DNA of 64,000 nt from Psettodes erumei (Eukaryota; Chordata; Actinopteri; Pleuronectiformes; Psettodidae), in the NCBI GenBank assembly GCA_016785225.1, contig JAFBJZ010000354.1, forward strand, positions 62,001-126,000, written 5' to 3'. A model generated the notes under the pieces. It saw nothing but the letters and a program-made list of their open reading frames with translations. It had not been told where the DNA came from and did not search any database. Shown piece after piece: positions 1-12,200 of the stretch (position 1 is its first letter; each line of letters opens with the position of its first letter). A program made the translations under genes and the position numbers.

Positions 1-242
1 AGAAGGGAGGGGAGGGAGAGAAAAAGGAAGCTCTCCGATAAGTTTTAGTGTATATTTCTCCAATGTTAAACAAACTTTCACAAGACAAAGGTATCATTGG
101 AGGCCTTATCGGGATCAAAATGCTGAAGAGAGAGATTTAAAGACGGGGATGGACAACATTTTGTCTGCAGTTGTGCACAGCTGATGAAAACATCAAATAT
201 CAACACTTTCTAAGGCCTTGGGCCTCGAGTGACTACAGAGAG
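1..242 (+). other. foxj2: foxj2 5' noncoding exon (partial, start outside window or not visible)
   Basis: This stretch ends in a good splice donor (agag then gtaaga at 243). It carries no long reading frame, and it lies just before the first coding exon, which has an acceptor at 551-552 (ttctcag). I read it as the 5' untranslated exon of foxj2. The transcription start is not identifiable, and the opening bases are purine-rich. Inference from splice signals only. Confidence 0.45.
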
Positions 243-576
243 GTAAGAAAGCCATTCCTCTTCCACAGAAAGAGAATGTAGGTGGAAATGGCACACGTAT
301 ATGTAGTCACACGCATGCAATGTCGTGGCCTGTGGATAGATAGATTCCAGAGCAGCACAAAGTGTCTTGTATCTGAACTTAACTGGTGTGTAAGTGACAC
401 TGGCTGGGAGTATAGGAACAGAATGTTTGACAGTATTGCATTACAGGCTGAGCGTTATTTACTACGGCATTTCTCAGTTTTTTGTAAGCGTCCAGAAAAA
501 AACTAAAAGTAAAAGACATGTCTATACAGCACCTTGTCTCCTGATTTCTCAGACTCAGGACAGTGAAAAAGAGACA

Positions 577-3500
577 ATGTCCTCTGACTTGGACTCCAGT
601 CTCACCAGTATTGACTGGCTGCCTCAGCTGGGAATCAGCAGCCTGCGCTCAGGGAGAGAGAGAGGAGGAGCAGGAGGGGAGAAGGACAAGAAGAGAGACA
701 GAGGGAAGGAGAGGGGAGACTTCCTACCCTCGGTGCAGGACCCCCCCTTCTAACTCCAAAGGGAAACCCCCTCACAGCTACGCCACTCTCATCGCCATGG
801 CAATAGCAGCTGCACCTGAGCGGAAGTTGAGTTTGAACGACATATACACCTGGATCAGTGACACATTCCCTTACTACAGCAGAGCAGGCCGTGGGTGGAA
901 GGTAAGCTTTAATGTAGAACAACAACATAATGTCTTTCCTAGAGAAGTACTGAATATATGCATGTAAAGTCGGGGGTTTCATGACTAATATTACTAGTAT
1001 CATTTAGCCGCTGGTACAGGGCTGACTTTAGAGTGTACTGTGTGTTTTTAACAGAACTCCATTCGGCATAATCTGTCTCTAAATAAATGCTTCAGGAAAG
1101 TTCCTCGGCCACAGAACGACCCTGGCAAGGTGAATTATTTTTTATATATAAGCCCATATTTACCTTTGTTAGAATCTGCATCACGCGTAAAAGCTACCTG
1201 CGCTGTGTTTGTAGGGCTCCTATTGGACGATGGACGGACCTGCAGAGGTGACTCAAGTGAGGGCACCGAAGCGTCCCTATCCAGAGGAGGAAGAGGAGCG
1301 GCCAGATGTACGTGGTTTCAGAACACTTATTTGATTGCTAACCATGAATCTACGCCGTCAAAATGACAAAAGGCAATATAGCGTAAAGAAAGGACACTTT
1401 ACTCAGTACAATGTTGGCTTTCTTCTGTACGTTATGTACATTTTATTCTTACTCACCACTGTGTTACTTTGGTCAAATTACAGAAAGAAAACATATTTTC
1501 TTACTTTTTCAAGTGGCATTTAGCTATGCAGACATGTTTGCTTTTATTGCACCCAAATCAAGATTTTGAGCTTTCAACCTCCAGCAATAAACAATGGGTG
1601 GGAGTAAGTTTGTGGTGGTCACAGCTGTAAACATCTGCTGAACGTGCTGTCAAAGGAACTACTTTCACTTACAGTTTTTAGTGAACATGTTTTGTTTTTT
1701 CTTGTTAGTCGGGTGAACTGGTACTTTAAGATGAGTAAACTTTTTAATGAGTGTTTGTTCATTCTCGAATTGCTACTTTTACTTCTCTGGGAGTTAAATA
1801 TTTTTTTTCCCCCACACCTCTTTCCTGTCATAGGTTCCTGAAGTGCCGGGGACACAAGCAGACAGCAAACCCTGCCCCCATCAAGAACAACCCACCTCCC
1901 ACTCAGATCCAAAACGTCTAAACACAGAGCCACTGGGATCCACCGAGCAACGGTCACCCCGGTCTGCTTCCCTCTCTCCTCCCCCGTGCAAGGTGGCGCC
2001 ACCTCCCTGATTATTTCCCTCCATCAAACTAGTTTGCTGAATGTTTCTGAAATAAACAGCAGACTGATATATTATCTCGTCTTTTATCTTCACAGCAACC
2101 GTCACCCTACATGCCAAGCGCCGTCTCCTGTCTCCCTGTCCCCCATCCATCTGTCTCTCCTTCGGCATGTCTCCCACCTGCTGCCCCCATGTCTTCCGTA
2201 AATTCCTTTCCACCTCCCCATCTACCGGGTCCCACCCTTTCCATCCCCGCTACCACTGCTCCACCTCCGTCTGCTGCCAACATGTCCGCAGCTTCTCCCG
2301 TTGCCCCCTCTTTCTCTGCTGCCGCTCTGTCCTTTCCTGCTGGCTCGGGACCCGTGTCTGTCTCTACCCTGTCCTGCCCTCCCCACGCGATGCCCGTTTG
2401 CACCGTGTCGGGCCCCGCTCACTCCTCCGCATCTGCGGCCCCCTCGTGCGTTGCGGCCCCACCTGCCGTCTCGTTAAATTCCTCAGCGGACCCCCAGCTG
2501 CGTTTCACCTTCGACGAGCTGAATTTACCGGACTTGTACGCGTCTTTCAAGTCTCTTTTCAAGACGATGCGCGAGAGGGGGGGCTCACAGTGTAAGTAGG
2601 GCGTGTTTACAGGTGTGCTTTGAGTGCATTCGCTGTATAAATCATCATTACACACACACACACACACACGGCCTGGGTTATTTTTCTCGTCTTCTCTTTC
2701 CAGCGGACGTCACTCCCTCGACTCTTGCAAACGACACTACGCCACTCCACACTCCAACTGTGCTACCGATGTCTCCTCAGCCTGCGCCTCCTCCGCCACC
2801 TCCACCAGCTGCACCGGCCGTGCACCCTCCTTCACAATACAGTGAGTCTCGCAACTGTCTCATCAACCCCTAAATGCCAGAACTGTGTTTTTAAAAAAGC
2901 CAGAAGCACGACATGAGAAAGTTCACTGCTTTCTAAAGTTTCCTTCCTCCCATCCACTTCAGCGGTGCCACCTGACTGGTTCAGTAACCCAGATTCCCTG
3001 AGGGAGAGCTTCCGCATTGCCAGCAATCTAGACTGGGCAAACATAGACCTCTCTGGGCACCCAGGTCTGTGCTGTTCACACACAGTCTCGTTTAAAGGGT
3101 CACTTCTCCCCAATCATAAAATAACCTGTTTTTTCTCACTTGCATCTGAGGATGGTTTATGTTTCATTCGCTGAGGTTGTGAGATTTCAGCCTCTAAAGC
3201 TTTCCTCTGGTTCACCCTCACAGTCCCAGGCTGAAGACTTTCTTAACTACTTTCATTTATGTGTGCCCCTTATAGTTTCTAATCAGCTTCAAATATGGAT
3301 ATATTGCACGATTAACTGTTTGAATTTTTGTCATATTTTGGGGATTTGGACTATTTTGGGGGGTTCTCCACTATTTTCTGACACTTAACGGATAAACCAA
3401 ATGACCAATTTAGTGAGGAATTAATTTGAAGATAAGTAAAGTGCTTTAGTCACCATCTGGACACATCTCAACAGACAAAATCCATGACCTCCATGGCTTG

Positions 3501-4290
3501 ATACCACTAAAAGTTGGAAAATATGTTTCGTATTATTCTGTGATCTGTAAACTCATTCTGTTTCCAGACCTGCTGGAGAGCATGCGGCAGGCAGAGCTCT
3601 GCGACTGGGCTCTCGACCCAGCGCTCTTCACCTCGCTCTGTGACTCCCTGAATCGCTTCTTTGCTCAGAAAGGCATGATCAACTCCCCACCAGCCCTTGG
3701 CGCACCTCACTCCTTACAAGTACCGCCGTTCACCGCCAATCCACCACCGACCCTCGCCAGCCTCACTCACCCCTCCCCCCTCCCCTACTCTCCCACAGTT
3801 CCCCCCTCCAACGGAGCACAGCCGCCTCGGAGGCCTCTGCACATGCAGGGACCGGGCCTTCAAAGACCACCGCTGACACAGCCTGCAAACACAGCCGGTA
3901 AGAGCTGGAAGTCCTTTTCATCAGTTTCAAAAAGTTATTCTCTTTTCAACGTTTATAGCAAGTCAATCCAACATGGACAAATATAGTTTCACCTTTTTAG
4001 AACTATAGTCTCAGAATACCTCTTGACAGCTCGACACTAGTTGTCATCCAAAATGGTATCTTTAGTCTGCCTGTTTGTAAAGAAGAAGTTAGTTAAACAG
4101 ACAAAAAATGGTTTATATTTTCTCACTTCCTCTTACTTGTATATCAACGGAGTCGATGTTTCCTCTTTCTGCCTCAGCTGGGATGCAGTCTCAGTCGACA
4201 GCAACACGGCAGCGTCCGCCATTAAAGAGTCTGCACAGCAACAGCGAGGAGATCCAGGATGACTTTGACTGGGATTCTCTGCTCGCCTGA
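577..4290 (+). CDS. foxj2: Forkhead box protein J2 (transcription factor), frame broken once in the first coding exon
   Basis: Nuclear sequence-specific transcription factor of the forkhead family. Coding exons: 577-901, 1055-1129, 1215-1307, 1834-1992, 2096-2591, 2704-2841, 2963-3064, 3568-3897 and 4178-4290, all with GT-AG junctions and matching phases. The start is MSSDLDSSLTSIDWLPQL, the conserved FOXJ2/FOXJ3 N-terminus. The forkhead begins about residue 63 (GKPPHSYATL) and runs through NSIRHNLSLNKCF, then RKVPRPQNDPGKGSYW, which resembles FOXJ2 more than FOXJ3. A proline/serine-rich region follows, then the family's C-terminal module (WFSNPDSLRESFRIASNLDW, LLESMRQAE, LCDSLNRFF), and the protein ends DDFDWDSLLA. 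About 609 residues if read through; human FOXJ2 is about 574. Oddity: reading frame 1 runs into TAA at 751-753, and the forkhead lies in the next frame. The switch falls at a C7 run (741-747), so either an assembly error or a true null allele is possible. Confidence 0.9.
2651..2669. repeat. (CA)n microsatellite in foxj2 intron
   Basis: Uninterrupted CA dinucleotide tract lying between the donor at 2592 and the acceptor at 2703 of a very short foxj2 intron. Confidence 0.9.
3091..3235 (+). repeat. Diverged interspersed repeat, family 'aaagggtca', copy 1 (foxj2 intron)
   Basis: Starts tttaaagggtca and continues with ctcacttgcatctg, gaggttgtgagatttc and agcctctaaag. The same order of words is found at 35547-35700 in a necap1 intron, with a weaker partial match near 4090-4165. 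The opening resembles short dispersed repeats remembered from other fish genomes, where it sits beside tracts inserted in introns. The class of element is unknown, and I saw no terminal repeats. Confidence 0.5.
4090..4165 (+). repeat. Possible fragment of the 'aaagggtca' repeat, in the last foxj2 intron
   Basis: The words gacaaaaaatggtttatatt and ttctcacttcctctt recall the interior of the copies at 3091 and 35547. It ends shortly before the acceptor of the last foxj2 exon (4176-4177). Weak match judged by eye. Confidence 0.3.
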
Positions 4291-4655
4291 CACTCACTGT
4301 CCATCTGCGTGTGGGGAAACAATTCAAACAGAACTTTTCAGAGAACTGTGACCATTTACAGCCACGTACACTAATCTCTACGCAGAGGCTGCCTCAACTT
4401 GTGTACATATCGAAAACTCCTATGAGAGCAGGTTTGGGATCCAGTTATGTCACATACTGTAAGACTGAATGCTGTATTTCAAAATAGTTGTAAGGTTTTT
4501 GTTTTTTTTCCCACCTTTATTCAAATTCATATGCTGTAATAACTTTTGTTTAGCTTATCTTCTGCAGGTAATTTGCAGGGTGTTTGTTCTTTAAGGAACT
4601 CTAGTTTTATAACATGTTCACCAAAGAAAATAAAAGTGTAAAATTATTTTTGTGA
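4291..4655 (+). other. foxj2: foxj2 3' untranslated region
   Basis: AT-rich noncoding sequence from the foxj2 stop codon to just past the AATAAA at 4629-4634. No other feature seen. Confidence 0.7.
4629..4634 (+). terminator. foxj2: foxj2 polyadenylation signal
   Basis: Canonical AATAAA, about 340 bases after the foxj2 stop codon, followed by a T/G-rich stretch (ttatttttgtgac) that fits a downstream element. Confidence 0.75.
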
Positions 4656-4754
4656 CATTATTGTACTCTGCAGCCGTAAAAATGAGAATGCATGTGCATT
4701 ATAAGTATACAGGAGACACTATAAACTACAGAGCAAGCATGAAACAAACCAAAC

Positions 4755-6281
4755 ACGTCCTGTGTTTTCGTTTTATTTCATAAATTTCTTCTGATTTTTT
4801 TTTTCCCATTTTACTTTTCAAATGTGAATGTTCACAGTCAACACCACACAAAATTCAACCTTACCCGATAAAAGAGATATTTTTCTTGTTGATATAAAAT
4901 AACAATAAATTCATCAAACTAAATTAAAAGAACAGCATGGAGCATGTCGTCCCCGTTTTCTTTATCTTTCATTCTTTGAAATAATTGTCTTTTTTCATTC
5001 TTTTTTTAAAGAAGCATCAGTAGCTCCCCCTCCCCGAAGGAAAAAGGGATGAAACACAAGGACAGTGGTGATCGGAGACACCTGTGCACCAGGGATCCCA
5101 TGAGAAATGTGTGATTGGGAAAAAAAAAGAAAACTGAAAATGTTTCTGATTAACAGAGAAAAAAAAAGTGTGAAATTAGATTGGCAGAGAAATGTGTGAC
5201 CCTTACAACACCTCATTTGAAAGCCCAACATTACATAATATTAATACAAGAGACATTTTTTTAAAAACAAAAATAATGGATGTCATTTCTTCCTGTCTGA
5301 GTCACTGAAATAAGCTTGGACACAGGAAAAATGGAGACAGATATTGATACATATACACAGAAACAGGCATCTGCACTTTTGCATACTTTGCACACTCACA
5401 AATGAGCATTCATTGTCTCATTCACACATTTCTGCACTCACACACAAACATCCCATCATTTTTCCCCAGCAGACCACAGTCAGAGTTCGCTTTAGTTTTT
5501 TTTTGTTTTTCTTTTTTACAATAGTAAGGAAGAAAAAAAATGAAGGAAATAAGCATTTGATTTAAATGGCATCATCATGTTGGATTTTCCTTGTTTATTT
5601 GTTCCCAAAACTTGGAAAAAAATAAATTATTTTAACATTAAATTAAATTAAAAGTGAAAGAGTTTGGCCACATTGTGCCTGAAATGTTAATGCAGATTTT
5701 CTTTTTTTCAGTCTGTATCTCAAGTCTGGAGTTCATTTAAAAAAAAAAAAAATCATCCTTCATGCACTCGCTTCACTTCAGTGATTCAGTGTTTGTTTTC
5801 ATTCTAGAGGGAGAAAAGATCATGAGGCAGGTACAACAGTTTCTCTGGTCAGTTTGTTAGTGGCTATGTCCCCTCTCCCTCCATCTCCCTCTCAGTGCAG
5901 TAATATTAGAATAGCGTGACACTACTAAAAAGGCCTCCTGCTCTCACAGACTTACCTTCATCTCAGACAGGACTGAAAAAAAACACAACATGAAGAACGA
6001 AACGAAACACAAGACTAAAACAAAAATAAATAGATCTCTATTTCCCACCCCAAAATATCCCATACTGAAATGAAAGTAACTAAATGTGGAAAATTATTCT
6101 CAAATGAAATAATGCTTTCGAAGGAAAAGATAAACAAAATTTTTGATTCTTGTTTCTTTAAATATAGAAATGTAGACATTTTTCTTTTGGACACAAATTG
6201 TGTTGGGGGGGGGGTGAATGAAGGGGGCAGCAGGTATGACAGAGGAGGTTGAAACAGGTGGTGAGGAGTGGGGACACGTCC
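4755..6281 (-). other. epn1: epn1 3' untranslated region (probable)
   Basis: About 1.5 kb without a supported reading frame between the epn1 stop codon and the candidate AATAAA at 4777-4772. It is AT-rich with several A or T homopolymer runs and a G run near 6200. The extent depends on which polyadenylation signal is used. Confidence 0.5.
4772..4777 (-). terminator. epn1: Candidate epn1 polyadenylation signal
   Basis: On the minus strand this reads AATAAA. It is the most distal signal before the foxj2 3' end, and would give a 3' untranslated region of about 1.5 kb. Signals closer to the stop codon may also be used. Confidence 0.45.
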
Positions 6282-9200
6282 TCAAAGAAGAAAAGGGTTG
6301 GTACTTGCTCCCGTCGTTCCTCCACCTCCCACTGATCCTCCGGCCCCCATCACTCCTCCTGTTCCAGTGGGCCCACCCAAAATCAGCTGAGGAGGTGCTG
6401 CACCTCCGGGCCCCATCAGAGCCGAGCCTGGGGGCGCCATAGGGGAGAGGCCGCTGTAGGGCATGCCCATGGGGCTGGCCTGCATCATGCCCAGGCCCAT
6501 TCCTGGAGCCCCCATCCCCACACTCGTTGGCCCCATGCCCATTCCCGGTTGCAACATGCCCAGCATGGGATTGGGAGGCACAGGACTGGTGCGGAGGGCA
6601 CTCAGACCAAGTGATGAGGGCTGAGGTGAGATGGAGGTCATGGGCGGGGCCACGCCAAAGGGGTTGGAGGAGGCCGGTGTTGGGGAAACCCCCCTACTGG
6701 AGATGGTGCTGCCTGGAGTCACTGCCATGCCAGGAGCAGGAGATGAGCCTGAGAGCAAGAGGTGAAGGGTTGGACAACACAGGAGACAAAAAAAACAAAC
6801 AAAAGTCAAGAGTCAATCAAATCCGCAGAATTTTCGTCAACATCTGATGACATGACAGAGTTTGACGCGAGAAGACTGTTTTCACCTCTGTGTGTTGAAG
6901 GAGGAGCGTTAACCCTCTCCTTAACCGGATTTTTCAGTTATCATCTGTCATAAATATTTTGTGACATCACACCAAGTTTGGAGAAAATCTTAGTCCAATA
7001 CAAGTGTGTGTGCACATACAGTGGCTTCAGAAGACCTTTCATAGGTTTTAGACTGTTCAATGAAGGAGGAGGAGGAGATGTAATTTTTTAGATTTTTTTA
7101 GGTTAGTAAAAAGTAGTAACTGATTTATATTCCGAGCAATATAAAAATATATGACCTATAACACTGTCATGGAGGGATTTAAAAATTTTATTTAGTTTTC
7201 TGGCCTGGAAATAACTAGGTGGTACAAATACAACATAACATGCGACAAATCTTTGTCATGGGGTACTTGAAGATATGGACATTCTCCTTTCAAGTTAATC
7301 CATATTTTAACACAATGCCCCCCAAAAAACAGCTCTTAAATGAACAACCTATCAAAGCTTTTCTGTGGATGATCAGCTTCATACTCTGCATGTTTGAGCA
7401 TTTTTTTACAAGCTAATGTTTGTCAGGTGTCTGTTTTGTCTTGTGTAGTTGCCTCTGCGTTTCCTTGGTACATTACAGAACAGCTGTTTGGAGAAGCATT
7501 TCCCACAATATCCTTTACGGTCGTATTTACTTGGTCTCAGAAAGGCTTTAGTTTAGTGCAACTTCAGACAACATGAGTATGGTTTGCCTCCGGGTCATCA
7601 CAGAGTCTGTTTTTGATTTCGGGTCTGTGCAGGCACCAAGTTAATGGTAGAACATTGTGGTTTGAGACATTTGATTGATCTATTTAGAAAGTCTTTTAAT
7701 GAAATGACTGTTTTCTGCCAGCTGCATTTCATTGAATTTAATTATGAACATGAACAAGCACATAATGGAATCTTAACCTGTATACCTTATGTGCACCTAT
7801 GGGTCTGCTCATAATGCAAAGTACTTTCCAGGACTAGGGAAAGCCAGAACACTGAGATCCCATCTCTTTGTCTACAAATTTTGTTTCTCGGGTAAAATGC
7901 AGTAAACGCTTAAAGTGTAACTGACCTGTGTTCTGGAGGAAGGGGTTGTGCGCTGAAGAGGAAGAGATGGAGGGAGGCGGCGGCTGTTTGGGTTTGGGTT
8001 TAGATGACACGAGGGAATCGAGATCAACCAGTGCTGCGTTGGGGCCCAGGAAGGACTCCGGAGTCTTACGAACAGGAAGTGATGAGCTGAGAGATGACAG
8101 GTCAAAGGGAACTGGCGAGCCCGTTCCATCACAACCCATCGCTGGGGATCCTCGTCGCTCCGGGTCTCCTGTGAGGGGGTGGAATAGAAATAGGCACCGA
8201 AAAAGAAAAACGATGACTAATAAATCACGATACAAACTGGCAGTACAACACAAACTAGAGGAGAATGAAATGTAGGACGAGACAACTGTTGTGTGTGCAT
8301 GCACTTGACAAGTCTGTCGCTTTGATGCGTTAACTGTGAAAATGTGCCAGTACCTTGGTGTTTGTGAGTCCATGTAACTTTAAGTCAATGTACCTGTGCC
8401 ATTAGTTTGTTTGGCGGTGCCACTCCAGATGTCAGATGTGATAGAGTCAGTGGCAGGGACAGGCCCGTCCCCTGCCCAGGGGTCTACTGGCCCCCCAGAG
8501 GAGGAAGTGCTTGGAGGCACTGTGGGGCCCCAGGGGTCGGCACTTGGGGGTGTCACAGCTACAGGGGAGGGGAGGAGACGCAGGGGAGGGCGGGGGGTTA
8601 ACACAACACCTTACAGGTACAATCCACAATAAGGAGGGAGCAGGAAACTGGGCTGGGTTCCAACACTGATGTTTCTCTCCTTAACCTCTGTAATACCACC
8701 GACTGGACAAATAAGGAGAGAACAAGGTAGAGTTTCTGTGTCTGTCCACATTGTTATTTTCAGCTACTTCATGTCTGAAGCTCAGTGGAGGTAAAGGAGA
8801 GATAATAAGAAGCTACCCCATACATTAAAAGGGTACATAAGGGCAAGAGAAGAGAGATCTCTGGTGGAGACACAGCCACAGTTAGTCCTGAGTAGAAACA
8901 AGAGGATAAAAATCCCTGGATAGACACAGAGGGAGAATGGATTTAGCATGCTCGCTTTCCTCATTACAAACTGAAAGCATATGAGTGGATGAGAAGATAT
9001 AACAACATGGTGACATGACAGAAAACGTAACAAGGCTGTTAGGTAGACAGGAAATGGAACTTTGTAGGTTCTCTTCAGATACTGCATCACGAGGACACTG
9101 CCGCCATCCTCACTGGCTACAGAGGCAATAAGGGCGAGCGTTGCAGCTGCATACCTGAGCTTCCCCAGGGGTCGACGTTGTTGACTCTGTTGGATGTCTC

Positions 9201-12200
9201 TCCCCAGGGGTCTGGAGGAGGGGCTATACTGGGCGGGGCCCCCCCACCCCAAGGGTCAGAGCTCGTAGGGGACGTGGGTGACGCCACCCCCCACGGGTCC
9301 GAGGGGGCTGCGCCCCATGGGCCCGAAGCAGCTGGGGCAGGAACTGTGGGTGGAGGCGAGGGGCCGGCAGAGCCCACGTTGGTGGCGGCGGAGGCGGCGG
9401 CAGCAGGGGCCCCCCAGGGGTCCACAGCACTAAGCTCCATCAGAGCACTCTGAATGAAGCAATATATTATGGATTACAAAACAAATCAGTAGGAGTAAGG
9501 AGAGAAGAGTGACAGAATATACAGTTCAAGAGACATTCCCACGAACCTCCTCTGGCTTCGGCTTCTCTCTCTTGCTCTCCTCGATGGCCATCTGCAGCCT
9601 CAGGTCATCACCTCTGCGCAGTCGCTCCTCCTGCCAATCACATACACCGTGATGTCAGCAACCTGAGACACACAACCTTGGAAAGCACACCACAGGTACA
9701 GATTTAGGATCAGTTAAGCATTCCACAATTTTAGTCTGAATCGGAGCAGAGAGTGAACATTCGGTCAACAGATCGTTGACCCACCCCTAAATCCCTGAAC
9801 CCATTTGCAAAAAGCGGTAAAATCTAAGGGGTGCTTGTACATTTTTGTGCAGTTTTGAACTGAAAATAAACTCATTCAGAACTGGTGTCACAAGACGACC
9901 CAAAATAAATTTCAGAACTCCCCAGCTCAAATAAAATACTGTGGGTTATCTATATCCAGTCTTTTAGCTGCAAATAGTGAACCTTCTTTAATCATCTAGC
10001 CTACCTAGAACATAAAAAAAGTTACAAATAAAATTGTAAATGGACAGGAACTTGATGGGCACTGACACAGATCTTGTAGATTGATTAGGGAAGTAAAAAC
10101 TAATGCGACCTTTTATCCGACCTCATTATAAGGAAGACTGACAGTCAAAAGAGCAACACACAGACAAATGTGAGAGGAAACAGGCTTCCTCTGACGAAGA
10201 ACCGATGCCTCTGTCTAACAATACAAACGGCATTACCCTTTTAGGTCCCTGCGTTAGTTCATCGACTAAACCAGCCAAGTGGTGCAGTAGGTGCAGGACT
10301 GTAACCACTTGCGTACGACAGGCACTCAGTAAACACAGCACAAGAGGAGCGGCAAAAAACAGAAGATATTGTAGGTGTAACAGGTGAGGAAGCGTGTGTT
10401 TCATACCAAGACAACAGATCAGTGCATGCTATCAGAGAGAATAACAGGGAGGAGAGAATCATCAATGCTTATAAACCACTCAATGTTTTATTCAGTCAAT
10501 TACGAGAGATATTTGCCAATCCCATGCAAATTCAACAATTAAATTTGTGTTAATTAATTCTTTAGGTGCTCACGGTCTAATGTGCAGATCGAAAAGCACC
10601 TACTTTGTGACACCGTACAGCAGACTAAATGATCTCAACGGTATAACTGATGCAAATTTGTAATGTTGAGGAAAATGACGCATGGCAAATATGAGCATAA
10701 CTTCATTATCTTGATTGATCAATGCTTGATCGGCGTTCGAGAAACTCCAATTGACAGAAACACAGATAGTTGATGACTGGCCGGCCAGTCAGCTGGGCAC
10801 ACTCTCTGCCCCTGACCTTTTGGTGGATCTCTTTGCTGAGTGTGATTGCATAGCGGAGCTCTGCGTCCTCCAGAGGGTCCTTGCTAGTCTGGGAGAGGTC
10901 GGGGGGGGGTTACATGGTGAGAGCAAATCTAGATGTGTGTGGTGAATATATCCAGTAATATCCCTCTGTGTACACAAGCGCTGCCACAGAACATAGCTCT
11001 ATATGCCTCCGGGCGGCTGCTTCGTGTTACCTGCTCAGCCTCTTCTTTACTCATTGCCAAAGCCAGCTGAAGCTGCAGGTCTTCCTCTCCAGAGCTCTGC
11101 GGCCAGGCCTGCTCGGGATCTGCGCCTCCCGAGTGTGAGCCCAACGACAGGCTGCCCCCCAGGCTGGGTGCTGAGGGAGCTGAGGAGGCTAGAGGAGAAA
11201 TATGCATATGCGCTAATGAGAGCTTATTGTAGGTCATCAATCTACTCTGAACTCAAGGCCCTTTAAGCTTTTTGGGGCCCTCTTCTCTTATGAGTGCATG
11301 TAATACTGTAACTCTGAACACTGGCGGAACCCATTTAAAAAGCGGTTAAAGACGCCATCTCACCACTGGAGGTCTGTGCCATCTTCTCTTTGGTTTTGAG
11401 GGCATGGATCCTCTCCTCTCTTAGTCTCTCCTCATCTTTCAGCAGTGTCACAAGCTGTTTGGCTTTCTCACGCACATTAACCCCCTGGAAAAGTACAGGT
11501 GTAATCACACAACTGCATGGCGCAAATGACAAATGTTGCAGTTAAATTTTACACAAAGACATCAAATAGCTGGCGTTGTGCATGACGAGCTCAATTTATA
11601 ATGCCTCTGAATGAGCCACAAGCAGCATGTTTGACAGGTCCACAAAGGTGGACCTTACCCACTAATGACTTTCTATACAGCTTTGTGTGCATGGGTGTGT
11701 TTGAATACCTGGTCTTTGCCATCCCTGTCTATGTACTGGAAATCCTTGAGAGTCTGGACAGCGTATATGTTCTCTCGGCACTGTTGGGCAACACGTTCTG
11801 AACCAGTCTTGATCAGGTACTCCATAAGAGTCATAGCCTGGCGAAAATTCAAATCACAACAACTGAACAACAGCCAAAATTCTCTTGGGTGGGAGAAATG
11901 CCAAGATTAGAGCAGTCGATATGCCTCCCTATCAGATTCCACATCCATTTACACTAAAATACACAGGCAGCTAGTGTAGGACTAGGAATCCCAACACCAG
12001 CAACATTTGGGCTGCGTCTGATATCCCTCCACTCATTAATCTAATCTGTGCTAAGCAGCAAAGGGAGATATCAAACACTTCTGAATAGTTGTCATTCTGC
12101 ATCATCAGTATTGCCACAACTGTCATTTTGGCACATATGAAACTGGACGTATTGCACTGTAAGATCATTAACAGAAAGTAAAATATATACCATGAACATG

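Noticed and set aside
563..967. Alternative foxj2 start in the forkhead frame
   Set aside because: The N-terminal residues in that frame are Arg/Glu-rich and unlike any FOXJ2, and the start would be a GTG. The conserved N-terminus is in the other frame.
2107..2595. Other long frames over the foxj2 proline-rich exon
   Set aside because: Shadows of a GC-rich, low-complexity coding exon; only the frame giving QPSPYMPSAV links by phase to both neighbours.
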